Assembly: GCF_900109145.1 (NCBI RefSeq)
Contig: NZ_FNYY01000009.1
Location: forward strand, 1 to 64,000
From: Marinovum algicola
GTDB taxonomy: Bacteria; Pseudomonadota; Alphaproteobacteria; Rhodobacterales; Rhodobacteraceae
DNA length: 64,000 bases
Direction of reading: 5' to 3'
Below the pieces are notes generated by a model that had not been told where the DNA came from, made no database searches, and was given only the letters and a program-made list of their open reading frames with translations. A program made the translations under genes and the position numbers. Each line of letters begins with the position of its first letter. Positions within the stretch are counted from its first letter, which is position 1. Below are positions 8,005 to 16,761 of this stretch, in pieces.

Positions 8005-9515
8005 CCGATGACACCCCTGCCCTGCGGCTCGAAGGCATCGTCAAGACCTTTCCCGGGGTGCGTGCGCTCGACGGTGTGTCGTTCTCCGTCATGCCGGGCG
8101 AAGTGCATGCGCTGATGGGCGAAAACGGCGCCGGCAAATCCACCCTGATGAAAGTGCTGGGCGGCATTCACCAGCCCGACGCCGGCAAGATCATCGTTGG
8201 CGAGCGACCGGTCGTCATGTCCGGCCCGCTCGAGGCCAAGGCCAAGGGCATCGTCTTCATCCACCAGGAGTTGAGCCTCGCCGAAGAGCTGACGGTGGCC
8301 GAGAACATCTATCTGGGCGAATTGCCGCGCAAGCGCTTCGGGCTGGTCGACTGGGACCGGCTATATGCCCGCACCGATGCGATCCTGAAAAAGCTCAAGG
8401 TGAGCTTCGACGCCCGGACCCGGGTTGGTGACCTGTCGATCGCCAACCAGCAGATGGTCGAGATTGCCCGCGCCCTGACGGTCGAGGCCAAGGCGGTGAT
8501 CTTCGACGAGCCCACCGCCTCGCTCACCGATGCGGAAAAGGTGGTATTGTTCGACGTGATCGCCGATCTGCAATCCGCCGGTGTCGGCATCATCTATATC
8601 TCGCACCGGATGGAGGAAATCTTCAAGATCACCGACCGGATCAGCGTGCTGCGCGACGGCCAGTATCGCGGCACGCTCGACACCGCCGAGACCACCGAGG
8701 AAGAGGTCACCCAGCTGATGATCGGCCGCAGTCTCGACCTCAGCCGCAATGTCAGCCATCACACGCTTGGCGACGTGGCGCTTGAGGTGCGCGGGCTTTC
8801 CTGCGGGCCGCTGTTTCAGGAAATCGATTTCGAGGTGCGCAGCGGCGAGGTGGTGGGGTTCTACGGGCTGGTCGGCGCGGGACGCACCGAGATTGCCGAG
8901 ACCCTGTTCGGCCTGCGCGACCCCTCTGCCGGCAGCATTCTGCTCGATGGGGCAGAGGTGCGCATCAACTCCCCGGCCGACGCCATCGCCCTCGGCATTT
9001 CGCTTGTGCCCGAGGATCGCAAGGGCCAGGGGCTGGTGCTGGGCATGAATTGCCGTGACAACATGACCCTGCCGCAGGTCGACGATCTCACGGCCGGGCC
9101 CTTCGTCGCCGAAGGCTCCGAGGTGGCGATTTTCGACCAGTACCGCGACAAGCTCGACATTCGCACGCCGGGCTGGAAACAGCTCGTCGGCAATCTCTCT
9201 GGCGGCAACCAGCAGAAGATCGTGATCGGCAAATGGCTGTCGATGCATCCGCGTGTCCTGATCGTGGATGAGCCGACGCGGGGCATTGATGTCGGATCGA
9301 AATCCGAAATCCACAATCTGATCCGCGATCTGGCCGCACAGGGTTATGCTGTGATCGTGATCTCTTCGGAAATGCCCGAGGTGCTGCATGTCAGCGACCG
9401 GATCGTCGCGATGTATTCCGGCCGGATCATGCGGACCTTTACCTCTGACGAGGTCACCGAAGACAATCTGATCCAGGCGATCTCCGGGATCCGCAGCACC
9501 GGGCGGGTGGCCTGA
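8001..9515 (+). CDS. Sugar ABC transporter ATP-binding protein (RbsA-like)
   Basis: A 504-residue tandem ATPase. The N-terminal cassette has Walker [11 protein letters not shown]-loop FIHQELSLAEELTV, and Walker B VIFDEPTASL. The C-terminal cassette is typically degenerate (GLVGAGRTE) but has the signature LSGGNQQK and [13 protein letters not shown]. This length and duplication mark the RbsA/AraG/XylG class. It couples ATP hydrolysis to transport through the two permeases just upstream. It starts within the last codon of the second permease. Last gene of the tight part of the operon; about 100 bases separate it from the DapA-family gene. Confidence 0.94.
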   Translation: MTDDTPALRLEGIVKTFPGVRALDGVSFSVMPGEVHALMGENGAGKSTLMKVLGGIHQPDAGKIIVGERPVVMSGPLEAKAKGIVFIHQELSLAEELTVAENIYLGELPRKRFGLVDWDRLYARTDAILKKLKVSFDARTRVGDLSIANQQMVEIARALTVEAKAVIFDEPTASLTDAEKVVLFDVIADLQSAGVGIIYISHRMEEIFKITDRISVLRDGQYRGTLDTAETTEEEVTQLMIGRSLDLSRNVSHHTLGDVALEVRGLSCGPLFQEIDFEVRSGEVVGFYGLVGAGRTEIAETLFGLRDPSAGSILLDGAEVRINSPADAIALGISLVPEDRKGQGLVLGMNCRDNMTLPQVDDLTAGPFVAEGSEVAIFDQYRDKLDIRTPGWKQLVGNLSGGNQQKIVIGKWLSMHPRVLIVDEPTRGIDVGSKSEIHNLIRDLAAQGYAVIVISSEMPEVLHVSDRIVAMYSGRIMRTFTSDEVTEDNLIQAISGIRSTGRVA

Positions 9516-9618
9516 CGCCGGCCTGCCCGGGCCGTTCTGCTTTGCGGTCGCGGGATGCGCGATTGACTATCCTGCGGTTGTCACGGCTAGTGGCAGCCAG
9601 ACCGGAGGGAGGATCATC

Positions 9619-10467
9619 GTGGAAAGATTCGGGATTTACACCGCACTGCTGACACCGTTCACCGAGCGTGGCGACATCGATACCGACCTCCTTGTCCGGC
9701 ACGCCGAAGCCCTGTTGGCCGAGGGTGCGGACGGCGTGGCGCTTTATGGCACGACCGGCGAAGGCGCCTCGATCGGCCGGCAGGCGCGCCTGCGCGGCAT
9801 CGACGCACTGACCAATTCCGCCGTGCCGCGCGCGCGCATCGTGCTGGGCATATGTGCCCCGTCGGTCGAAGATGCAGCAACGCAGGTCGAGGAAGGGCTG
9901 GCGCAGGGGATCGAGAATTTCCTGCTGCTGCCGCCGTTCTACTTCAAAGGCAACGGTGATGACGGGCTTTACGACTGGCACGCCGAATTGTTCGCCCGCT
10001 GCGACAGCCGCGCGAGGTACATCCTCTATCATATCCCCCAGGTCACGGGCGTCCCGCTTTCGGTCGCCCTGGTCGGCCGGCTGGTCGCCGATTTCCCCGC
10101 GCGCATCCGTGCGATCAAGGACAGCTCCGGCGACTGGGGCAACGCCGAGGCCCTGCTCGGCCTCAACACGATTCCGGTGCTGATCGGCGACGAACGCCTG
10201 CTGCACCGTGCGGCGGCCCTGGGCGGCGGCGGGGCGATTTCGGGCGTCGCCAACCTCTGCCCCAGGCGGCTGAAACAGCTTTTCGACAGCGCCACGGAAG
10301 ACCGCGCCCTGTCAGAAGAGGTCACCCGGATTGTCTCGGTGCCGGTGATCCCGGCGCTCAAGGCGATGCTGGCAGAGAAATCCGCCGAACCCGCCTGGGA
10401 GCGTCTGCGCGCGCCTTTGACGCCACTCAACAACAGTCAGCGCGCCGTGGTGATCCCGGCGGGCTGA
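9619..10467 (+). CDS. Dihydrodipicolinate synthase (DapA) family lyase/aldolase
   Basis: A 282-residue class I aldolase-fold protein with a GTG start after GGAGG. It shows YGTTGEGAS (pyruvate-carboxylate loop), the tyrosine segment YILYHIPQVTG and the Schiff-base lysine in IRAIKDSSGDW. The family includes DapA, NanA and several 2-keto-3-deoxy-sugar-acid aldolases or dehydratases. Given the catabolic surroundings, cleavage or dehydration of a keto-deoxy acid is more likely than lysine biosynthesis. It stands alone between the ABC operon and a convergent AroE-family gene that ends three bases away. It may belong functionally to either side. Confidence 0.85.
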   Translation: MERFGIYTALLTPFTERGDIDTDLLVRHAEALLAEGADGVALYGTTGEGASIGRQARLRGIDALTNSAVPRARIVLGICAPSVEDAATQVEEGLAQGIENFLLLPPFYFKGNGDDGLYDWHAELFARCDSRARYILYHIPQVTGVPLSVALVGRLVADFPARIRAIKDSSGDWGNAEALLGLNTIPVLIGDERLLHRAAALGGGGAISGVANLCPRRLKQLFDSATEDRALSEEVTRIVSVPVIPALKAMLAEKSAEPAWERLRAPLTPLNNSQRAVVIPAG

Positions 10468-10470
10468 CGC

Positions 10471-11310
10471 TCAATATTCGATCCGCGCCAGCCGCCGCAA
10501 CTCTTCCGGCGTCGTCGACGGCAGGCAAAAGAATTCGAGGTAGGCAGGGATCTGCTCGAACAGCATGTCGGTGCCGACCTGGGTCTCGCAGCCCCTGGCA
10601 CGAGCGGCGGCCAGCAGCGGCGTTTCCTGCACCTTCATCACCACCTCGCCCACCAGGGTCGTCGGGTCGATCCGCTCCGGGTTCAGCGGCAGCGGATCGC
10701 CCGGCCGCATGCCCAGCGGCGTCGCGTTGACCACGATGTCAAAGCCCGCGGGATCCTTCGATCCGGTCAGGATCTCGCACGCGGGATAATGCTGCCGCAG
10801 CCGCGCCCCGAGCCCCTCGGCGGCCCCGGCACTGACGTCATGCAGGCCGATGCGCGCCGCCCCTGCCGCCGCAAGCGAGGCGGCAATCGCAGAGCCCACG
10901 CCGCCGGCTCCGACCACCAGCGCCGACGCGCCTGCGACCCGTCGGCCCTTGCGCAGCACGCCGCGAACAAAACCTTCGCCGTCGAACATGTCGCCGACAA
11001 GTCGGCCTTCGTCATCGCGCCGCACCGCGTTGCAGGCCCCGCAGATCCGCACCGCAACGCTCGCCTGATCAAGCAGGCCTACGGTGGCAACCTTGTGCGG
11101 CATGGTGACCAGCGCACCGCCGATGTTGCGCAGCCGGAACACCAGCCGCAGGAAGTCGGGAAAATCGCCCACATCGCAACCCATCGGCACGACCGCCGCA
11201 TTGATGCCGCGATGGGCGAACCACGGGTTGTAGATCATCGGCGCCTTGAAGCTCTCGGTCGGCACGCCGAGATGCGCGATGAGGCGGGTCTGTCCGTTGA
11301 TATCGACCAT
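10471..11310 (-). CDS. Shikimate dehydrogenase family protein with altered substrate motif
   Basis: A 279-residue AroE-fold protein: N-terminal substrate domain, catalytic Lys in TMPHKVA, Asp in GDMFDGEGF, then a Rossmann domain (VVGAGGVGSAIAA) and the NATPLGM motif. The usual SxSP motif that binds the shikimate carboxylate reads SFKAP, so both serines seem lost. Compare the AroE at 18645-19484, which keeps RSKSP. It may therefore act on quinate or another cyclic hydroxy acid. Divergent from the GntR gene across 131 bases and convergent with the DapA-like gene. Family sure, substrate open. Confidence 0.85.
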   Translation of the reverse strand: MVDINGQTRLIAHLGVPTESFKAPMIYNPWFAHRGINAAVVPMGCDVGDFPDFLRLVFRLRNIGGALVTMPHKVATVGLLDQASVAVRICGACNAVRRDDEGRLVGDMFDGEGFVRGVLRKGRRVAGASALVVGAGGVGSAIAASLAAAGAARIGLHDVSAGAAEGLGARLRQHYPACEILTGSKDPAGFDIVVNATPLGMRPGDPLPLNPERIDPTTLVGEVVMKVQETPLLAAARARGCETQVGTDMLFEQIPAYLEFFCLPSTTPEELRRLARIEY

Positions 11311-11424
11311 TCCACCGCTCCCGATAGCCAGATCACGGGCCGGCCCGCGAACGGGCCAACAAATCGATCTTCATATGACATTAGACATTTCGTCGGATAT
11401 TTTTTCTAGCGATGACGGTGCGGC

Positions 11425-11434
11425 TTGTCTACAA
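11425..11434. promoter_or_regulatory. Possible GntR/FCD operator
   Basis: The near-palindrome TTGTCTACAA lies just ahead of the chosen GntR start and resembles the TTGTATACAA type of FCD-family operator. Its position would suit autoregulation and control of the divergent AroE-like gene. A single short match, so weak. Confidence 0.3.
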
Positions 11435-11441
11435 TTCCCTC

Positions 11442-12125
11442 ATGAAACATCCATCCGACGACCAGACGATCTCTACCACGGTCTTTGACGCGCTGCGTCG
11501 GGACATCGTGTTCTGCAATCTCAAGCCCGGCGAAAAGCTGAAGCTGGAGGCGCTGAAAGCCCGTTACAACGCAAGCGTTTCGACCCTGCGCGAAGTGCTC
11601 AACCGCCTAGTGTCGGAACGGCTGATCGAAACCAGCGGCCAGCGCGGATTTTTTGTCGCCGGGGTCTCGCGGCAGGAGCTGCGGGAAATCGCCGATCTGC
11701 GGATCCTGCTGGAATCTCATGCGATGGACCTGTCATTTGCCGCCGGCGATACCGAATGGGAAGGCCAGGTCGTGGCCGCGCATCACAAGCTTCACCGCAT
11801 GGAAGAACGCATGCTGGCCAACGATCTCTCGGCTCGCGAAGAGTGGAAGCGCTACGATTGGGAGTTCCATCAGGCGCTGATCAGCGCCTGCGGCTCGGCC
11901 TCGTTGATGGCGGTGCATGGCAATGTCTTTGATCGCTACCTGCGCTACCAGATGCTGGCTCTGACCTTCCGAGGCGCGATTGCCGTCGAGCAACATCAAC
12001 AGCTTATGCAGGCGGCCCTCGACCGCGACGGGGCGCGTGCGAAGGAGGTTCTGCGGCGCCACATCGACGGCGGAGTCGAAGACAGCCTGGCAGCCAATCC
12101 GCCGGTCTGGGCGCCCGATCCATAA
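11442..12125 (+). CDS. GntR family transcriptional regulator (FCD subfamily)
   Basis: A 227-residue regulator. The N-terminal winged helix (VFDALRRDIVF, LKPGEKLKLEALKARY, SVSTLREVLNRLVSERLI) is followed by a helical FCD effector domain with metal/ligand-type residues (DLRILLESHAMDL, DWEFHQALISACGS, QHQQLMQAALDRD). No ribosome site decides the start; ATG at 11412 is possible, but 11442 gives the usual short lead before the HTH. FCD regulators generally sense carboxylic acids. The gene sits between an AroE-family gene and a TRAP operon, so it probably controls uptake and oxidation of a cyclic hydroxy acid. Confidence 0.85.
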   Translation: MKHPSDDQTISTTVFDALRRDIVFCNLKPGEKLKLEALKARYNASVSTLREVLNRLVSERLIETSGQRGFFVAGVSRQELREIADLRILLESHAMDLSFAAGDTEWEGQVVAAHHKLHRMEERMLANDLSAREEWKRYDWEFHQALISACGSASLMAVHGNVFDRYLRYQMLALTFRGAIAVEQHQQLMQAALDRDGARAKEVLRRHIDGGVEDSLAANPPVWAPDP

Positions 12126-12128
12126 CAC

Positions 12129-12150
12129 CATACAAAATGAAAATCGTATG
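12129..12150. promoter_or_regulatory. Inverted repeat upstream of the TRAP operon
   Basis: CATAC (12129-12133) and GTATG (12146-12150) form a short inverted repeat with a 12-base AT-rich spacer, just after the GntR stop and about 120 bases before the TRAP binding-protein gene. A possible operator, low weight. Confidence 0.25.
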
Positions 12151-12271
12151 AGATTTCTTTATTCAACGGAAATTTTTGACTTCATGCGTTGATTCGAATC
12201 GAAGAATGTGCGACCTGACACTATGACCGCATAAAAAAGCGGCATCTCGTGTCACCACTGGGAGGAATCTG

Positions 12272-13279
12272 ATGACCACGAAATTTGCCCGCCGTTCGGT
12301 GATGGCGGCCGCCCTGGCCACCGCGACCGCATTGGCCTTTACCCCCGCCGCCGCACAGGACAAGATCAAGCTGCGCCTGTCCGCCGTGTCGTCCGATACC
12401 GATCAGCGCGCTGTCGCGCTGCTGGAAAAATTCGGCCCGATGGTCAGCGAGATCGCCGATTTCGAGCCGCATTGGAACGCCACGCTTTTTGCCCAGGGCA
12501 CCGAACTGGAAGCCATTGCCGTGGGCGATCTGGAAATGTCGATCACCTCGGCACAGGAACTGGCGACGTTCTTCCCCGAATTCTCGATCTTTACCGCCGG
12601 CTATGTGCATCAGGACGCGGCGCATCAGGTGGCGGTGTTCAACGATCCGCTGATGGATGACTTCAAACAGAAGGCCGAGGACGAGCTGGGCGTCAAGCTT
12701 CTGACCGTGATGTATCTCGGCCGCCGCCAGGTGAACCTGCGCCAGACCAAGGATGAGCTGACCGTCATGACCCCGGAGGATCTGGCCGGTGTGAACCTGC
12801 GGATGCCGGGCACCGACGCCTGGCAGTTCCTCGGCCGCGCGCTTGGCGCGAACCCGACGCCGATGGCCTTTACCGAGGTATATACCGCGCTCTCCACCGG
12901 CTCGGTCGATGGCCAGGACAATCCGCTGCCCACGGTGGTGGATGCCAAATTCTACGAGGTGACCAACCAGATCGTCCTGACCTCGCACCTGGTCGACCTG
13001 AATTATCTGGCGCTCTCCAAGGCGACCTGGGACAGCATGACGCCGGAACAGCAGGAGGTGGTGCAGGCCGCTGCCGATGCCACCGCCGAATTCGCGCGCG
13101 AGAACCAGCTTCAGAAGGAAGCCGAGCTGGGCTCTTTCCTCGAAGAGCAGGGCCTCGCCGTTTATGAGCCCGATGTCGCGGCCTTCCGCGAGCGGGTGCA
13201 GACTATGTATCTCGACAGCGAATATGCCGAGACCTGGCCCGAGGGTCTGCTCGAGAAGATCAACGCCCTGGGCAATTGA
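12272..13279 (+). CDS. TRAP transporter solute-binding protein (DctP family)
   Basis: A 335-residue periplasmic protein. The signal peptide has an RR pair and ends FTPAAAQ. DctP features are VNLRMPGTDAW, whose arginine binds the substrate carboxylate, AFTEVYTALSTGSVDGQDNPLP, and the NQIVLTSH segment. GGGAGG precedes ATG at 12272. It is followed by the small and large membrane subunits, giving a complete secondary TRAP importer driven by a sodium or proton gradient. The neighbourhood (AroE-like enzyme, AroQ, QuiC) suggests quinate, shikimate or dehydroshikimate as cargo; this is inference. Confidence 0.93.
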   Translation: MTTKFARRSVMAAALATATALAFTPAAAQDKIKLRLSAVSSDTDQRAVALLEKFGPMVSEIADFEPHWNATLFAQGTELEAIAVGDLEMSITSAQELATFFPEFSIFTAGYVHQDAAHQVAVFNDPLMDDFKQKAEDELGVKLLTVMYLGRRQVNLRQTKDELTVMTPEDLAGVNLRMPGTDAWQFLGRALGANPTPMAFTEVYTALSTGSVDGQDNPLPTVVDAKFYEVTNQIVLTSHLVDLNYLALSKATWDSMTPEQQEVVQAAADATAEFARENQLQKEAELGSFLEEQGLAVYEPDVAAFRERVQTMYLDSEYAETWPEGLLEKINALGN

Positions 13280-13305
13280 TCTAGCGCGCCTCGGGGGAAA
13301 CCGCG

Positions 13306-13902
13306 ATGAAGAGGTTGATCAACGGGGCGTCCCGCCTGACAGAATTCATGGCGGCCATGATGATGGCCGCCATGTTCGCCACCTTCATCATCCAGATTTT
13401 CATCCGCTATTCGGCGCGTGTTCCCGGGGTCGCCGAAGCGGTGCCCTTTCTCAGCCCCGAAAACTTTGGCTGGACGCTGGAATTCTGCCTGCTCATGTGG
13501 ATCTGGCTGGTGTTCTGGGGCAATGCCTTCATCGTGCGCGAGCGCGACCACGTGACGTTTGATATCCTCTATCAGGGCGTCAATCCGGCGCTGCGCAAAT
13601 GGTTCGTGATCGTCGCGGCGCTGGCCATCATCATCGGGCTTCTGGCCTCGATCGGCCCGACCTGGGACCGTTTCTACATCCTGCGGCTGAAACGCACCGC
13701 CACGCTCGAGACGCTGTTCGGCGCGGATGTGCGTATGCTGCATATCTACATGATCTATATCGCCTTTCTCCTGATCGTGCCGGTTCGTTATGCGATCCGC
13801 GGCTGGAAGGCCTGGCGCCTAGGTGCGGAAGAGGACCTGCACCACTACGAGGCGCTGGCCCGCGAAAAAGGCAAAGACATCCACAAGGCCGACGATACAT
13901 GA
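13306..13902 (+). CDS. TRAP transporter small permease (DctQ family)
   Basis: A 198-residue inner-membrane protein with about four hydrophobic helices (start AAMMMAAMFATFIIQIFIR; later CLLMWIWLVFWGNAFIV, IVAALAIIIGLLASI, IYMIYIAFLLIVPV). ERDHVTFDILY is typical of DctQ. The hydrophilic C-terminal tail is a little longer than usual. It starts 26 bases after the binding-protein gene and overlaps the DctM start by four bases. It supports DctM assembly in the TRAP complex. Confidence 0.92.
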   Translation: MKRLINGASRLTEFMAAMMMAAMFATFIIQIFIRYSARVPGVAEAVPFLSPENFGWTLEFCLLMWIWLVFWGNAFIVRERDHVTFDILYQGVNPALRKWFVIVAALAIIIGLLASIGPTWDRFYILRLKRTATLETLFGADVRMLHIYMIYIAFLLIVPVRYAIRGWKAWRLGAEEDLHHYEALAREKGKDIHKADDT

Positions 13903-15194
13903 GCCTCGAATTCACGCTCTGCCTGATCTCGCTCTTCCTGTTTGCGGGCATCGGCATGCCGGTCGCCTATGCGATCCTGCTGGCCTCGCTGGTCTATCTC
14001 TTTCTCGGTGGCCAGAGCATCGGCATCGCCGGCAAGACACTGATGGACGGGGTTTATCAGAGTTTTATCCTGCTTGCCGTGCCGCTTTTCATCGTCGCCG
14101 CGAACATCATGAACGCCGGCACCATCAGCGACCGGCTGCTGCGCTTCTGCGTCGGGCTCGTGGGCCGGTTCAAGGGCGGGATGGGCCATGTCAACGTGGT
14201 GGCGTCGCTGATCTTTTCCGGCATGTCCGGCTCTGCGGTGGCGGATGCAGCAGGGATCGGCAAGGTGATCATCGACATGATGGTCAAGTCGGGGCATTAC
14301 ACCCGCGGCTATGCCGCCGCGATCACTGCCGCCTCTGCGGTGATCGGCCCGATCATCCCGCCGTCGATCCCGATGGTGCTCTATGCGCTGGTTTCGAACG
14401 AATCCATCGGCTACCTGTTTCTCGGCGGCATCGTGCCGGGCCTGTTCCTCGGCAGCGTTCTGATGGGGATGAACTGGTTCATTGCCCACCGCCGCGACTT
14501 CGGCACCGAAGATCCGGTGCCAGTGAGGGATTTGCCGGCGCTGACCGTGAATGCCTTTCCGGCGCTGCTGATGCCGGCGATCCTGCTGTACGGCATTTAT
14601 GGCGGCGTCACCACGCCGACAGAGGCCGCCGCCGTCGCCGCCTTTTACGCGCTGATCCTGGCCGCCGTCTTCTATCGCGCGCTGTCGCTCGGGGCGTTCT
14701 ACCATATCCTTGTCGAAAGCGCCCGCTCCTCGGCCGCCGTCGGCCTGGTGATCGGTGGCGCGCTGATCCTGAACTTCATCGTCGCCTCCGAGAACATCCC
14801 CTCGATGATGGCCGCGGCGATGGTCGATCTGAACATTTCGCCACTGGCCTTCCTGCTGGGGGTCAACCTGCTGATTCTGCTGCTGGGCTGCGTGCTGGAT
14901 GCGACGACTATCATCCTGGTCATCCTGCCGCTGTTCATTCCGACCTGCCGCGAACTGGGCATCGACCTGGTGCATTTCGGCGTGGTCGCGGTGGTCAACT
15001 GCATGGTCGGGCTGATCACCCCGCCTTATGGCATCCTGTTGTTCGTCATCAACGCGGTCACCCGCATCCCCCTGGCCGAGATCATCCGCGAGGTGCTGCC
15101 TTTCCTTGCGGTTCTGGTGATGGCGCTGCTGGTGCTGATCCTGGTGCCCGACCTGGTGCTGTTCCTGCCGCGGATGCTTGGCTATCAGGGCTAG
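13899..15194 (+). CDS. TRAP transporter large permease (DctM family)
   Basis: A 431-residue, strongly hydrophobic protein with the DctM signatures GIGMPVAYAIL, VPLFIVAANIMNAG, SGMSGSAVADAAGIG and GPIIPPSIPMVLYAL, and LDATTIILVILPLFIP near the C-terminus. It is the channel-forming subunit of the TRAP transporter. The start at 13899 is the ATGA overlap with DctQ; the frame is open further upstream but that would run inside DctQ. About 50 bases separate it from aroQ, so transport and dehydroquinase are probably one transcript. Confidence 0.93.
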   Translation: MSLEFTLCLISLFLFAGIGMPVAYAILLASLVYLFLGGQSIGIAGKTLMDGVYQSFILLAVPLFIVAANIMNAGTISDRLLRFCVGLVGRFKGGMGHVNVVASLIFSGMSGSAVADAAGIGKVIIDMMVKSGHYTRGYAAAITAASAVIGPIIPPSIPMVLYALVSNESIGYLFLGGIVPGLFLGSVLMGMNWFIAHRRDFGTEDPVPVRDLPALTVNAFPALLMPAILLYGIYGGVTTPTEAAAVAAFYALILAAVFYRALSLGAFYHILVESARSSAAVGLVIGGALILNFIVASENIPSMMAAAMVDLNISPLAFLLGVNLLILLLGCVLDATTIILVILPLFIPTCRELGIDLVHFGVVAVVNCMVGLITPPYGILLFVINAVTRIPLAEIIREVLPFLAVLVMALLVLILVPDLVLFLPRMLGYQG

Positions 15195-15248
15195 GCGGCC
15201 CCAGCCGGCCCGCATGTTCTTCCCGTTCCGACACGAAAGACCCACGCG

Positions 15249-15689
15249 ATGAAAACCATCTACCTGCTCAACGGCCCCAACCTGAACCTTCTGGGCAAGC
15301 GCCAGCCGGAGATCTACGGCCACGAGACGCTCGATGACGTGGCGCGCATGTGCCAGGAGGCCTGCGCCGAGGGCTTCGAGATCAAGGCGCTGCAATCCAA
15401 CCACGAAGGCCAGATCGTCGACTGGATTCACCAGGCCCGCGAGGCGGCCTGCGGCATCGTCATCAACCCCGGCGCCTACAGCCACACCTCGATTGCCATC
15501 CTCGACGCGCTCAATGCCTTCGAGGCGCCGGTGATGGAGGTGCACATCAGCCAGATCCACAAGCGCGAGACCTTTCGCCATCATTCCTATGTCTCGCATC
15601 GCGCCGACGCGGTGATCGCCGGGCTGGGGCTCGACGGCTATGTCGCCGGCGTGCGGCGGATCTGCTCCCTGGCCGGAGCCGCCGGATAA
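15249..15689 (+). CDS. aroQ: 3-dehydroquinate dehydratase, type II
   Basis: A 146-residue type II dehydroquinase of the usual length. Motifs are [18 protein letters not shown] (with the catalytic Tyr), [35 protein letters not shown] and the catalytic-site FRHHSYVS. It interconverts 3-dehydroquinate and 3-dehydroshikimate; type II enzymes serve both biosynthesis and quinate catabolism. Here it sits directly behind the TRAP genes and near a QuiC-type dehydratase, which favours the catabolic role (often called QuiB). Its stop overlaps the next start by one base. Confidence 0.93.
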   Translation: MKTIYLLNGPNLNLLGKRQPEIYGHETLDDVARMCQEACAEGFEIKALQSNHEGQIVDWIHQAREAACGIVINPGAYSHTSIAILDALNAFEAPVMEVHISQIHKRETFRHHSYVSHRADAVIAGLGLDGYVAGVRRICSLAGAAG

Positions 15690-16729
15690 TGACCGAGGGC
15701 CCGAAGCTCGCCGTCGTCGGCGCCGGTCTGATCGGCATCCGCCACATCGAGGCGATCGACAAGACGGCCGCGGCGACCCTGGCCTGCATCGTCGATCCCG
15801 CCGAAGCCGGCCAGGCCGCGGCCCGGGCGCACGGCGTGCCCGGTTACCTCACGCTTGAGGAAATGATCGCCGCCGGCGGCATCGACGGGGTGATCCTCGC
15901 CACGCCGAACAGGCTGCATGAGGCGGGCGCGCTCGCCTGTATCGACGCCGGTCTGCCGGTGCTGGTGGAAAAGCCCATCGCCACCGACCTGCCCGGCGCG
16001 CGCCGCATCGTGGCGGCCGCAGAGGCCGCAGGCGTCGCCGCCGCCGTTGGCCACCACCGGCGGCACAACCCGCTGATCGCCCGGGCAAAGGCGCTGATCG
16101 ACGAAGGCCGTCTGGGCCAGATCGCCAGCGTGCAGGGCACCACCTGGTTCATGAAGCCCGATAGCTATTTCACCACCGACTGGCGGCGCCGGAAAGGCGC
16201 CGGGCCGGTCTACCTCAACCTGATCCACGACATCGATCTGCTGCTGCACCTGGTGGGGCCTGTGGTCAGCGTGCAGGCGATGGAATCCAACGCCGTGCGC
16301 GGCAACGAGGTCGAAGAGACCGCGGTGATCCTGCTGCGCTTTGCCTCGGGCGCGCTGGGTACGGTCAATGTCTGCGACACCGCCGTCGCGCCCTGGAGCT
16401 GGGAGCTGACGGCGCGGGAAAACCCGGCCTACCCCGCCACGTCCGAGGATTGTTACTGGCTGGGCGGCACCGAGGGCTCGCTGTCGCTTCCCAACCTCGC
16501 GCTGTGGCGCAACCCGGCGACGCGATCCTGGTGGGAGCCGCTTTCGGCCACCCGCTTCCCTTTCGACCTCACCGATCCGCTGATCCTTCAGATCGAACAA
16601 TTCGCCGCCGTCGTCCGGGGCGAGGCCGCGCCGCTTGTCTCGGCGCGCGACGGGCTGGCAGCGCTCGAGGTGATCGAGGCGGTCAAGAACTCGGCCGCAA
16701 GCGGACTGCCGGTCGCGCTGACCGGCTGA
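15689..16729 (+). CDS. Gfo/Idh/MocA family oxidoreductase
   Basis: A 346-residue NAD(P)-dependent oxidoreductase. The N-terminal Rossmann motif is VVGAGLIGIRHIEAI, followed by VILATPNRLH, the family lysine motif VLVEKPIATD, and the C-terminal domain with NLIHDIDLLLHLVG and its likely catalytic His/Asp. It starts one base inside the aroQ stop, so it belongs to the TRAP-aroQ operon. Family members oxidise a secondary hydroxyl on inositols, sugars or their acids, so a cyclic polyol acid is a fair guess. It converges with quiC. Confidence 0.87.
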   Translation: MTEGPKLAVVGAGLIGIRHIEAIDKTAAATLACIVDPAEAGQAAARAHGVPGYLTLEEMIAAGGIDGVILATPNRLHEAGALACIDAGLPVLVEKPIATDLPGARRIVAAAEAAGVAAAVGHHRRHNPLIARAKALIDEGRLGQIASVQGTTWFMKPDSYFTTDWRRRKGAGPVYLNLIHDIDLLLHLVGPVVSVQAMESNAVRGNEVEETAVILLRFASGALGTVNVCDTAVAPWSWELTARENPAYPATSEDCYWLGGTEGSLSLPNLALWRNPATRSWWEPLSATRFPFDLTDPLILQIEQFAAVVRGEAAPLVSARDGLAALEVIEAVKNSAASGLPVALTG

Positions 16730-16761
16730 GACCGGAACGGCGGGTCGGCTCGGGGCACCGC

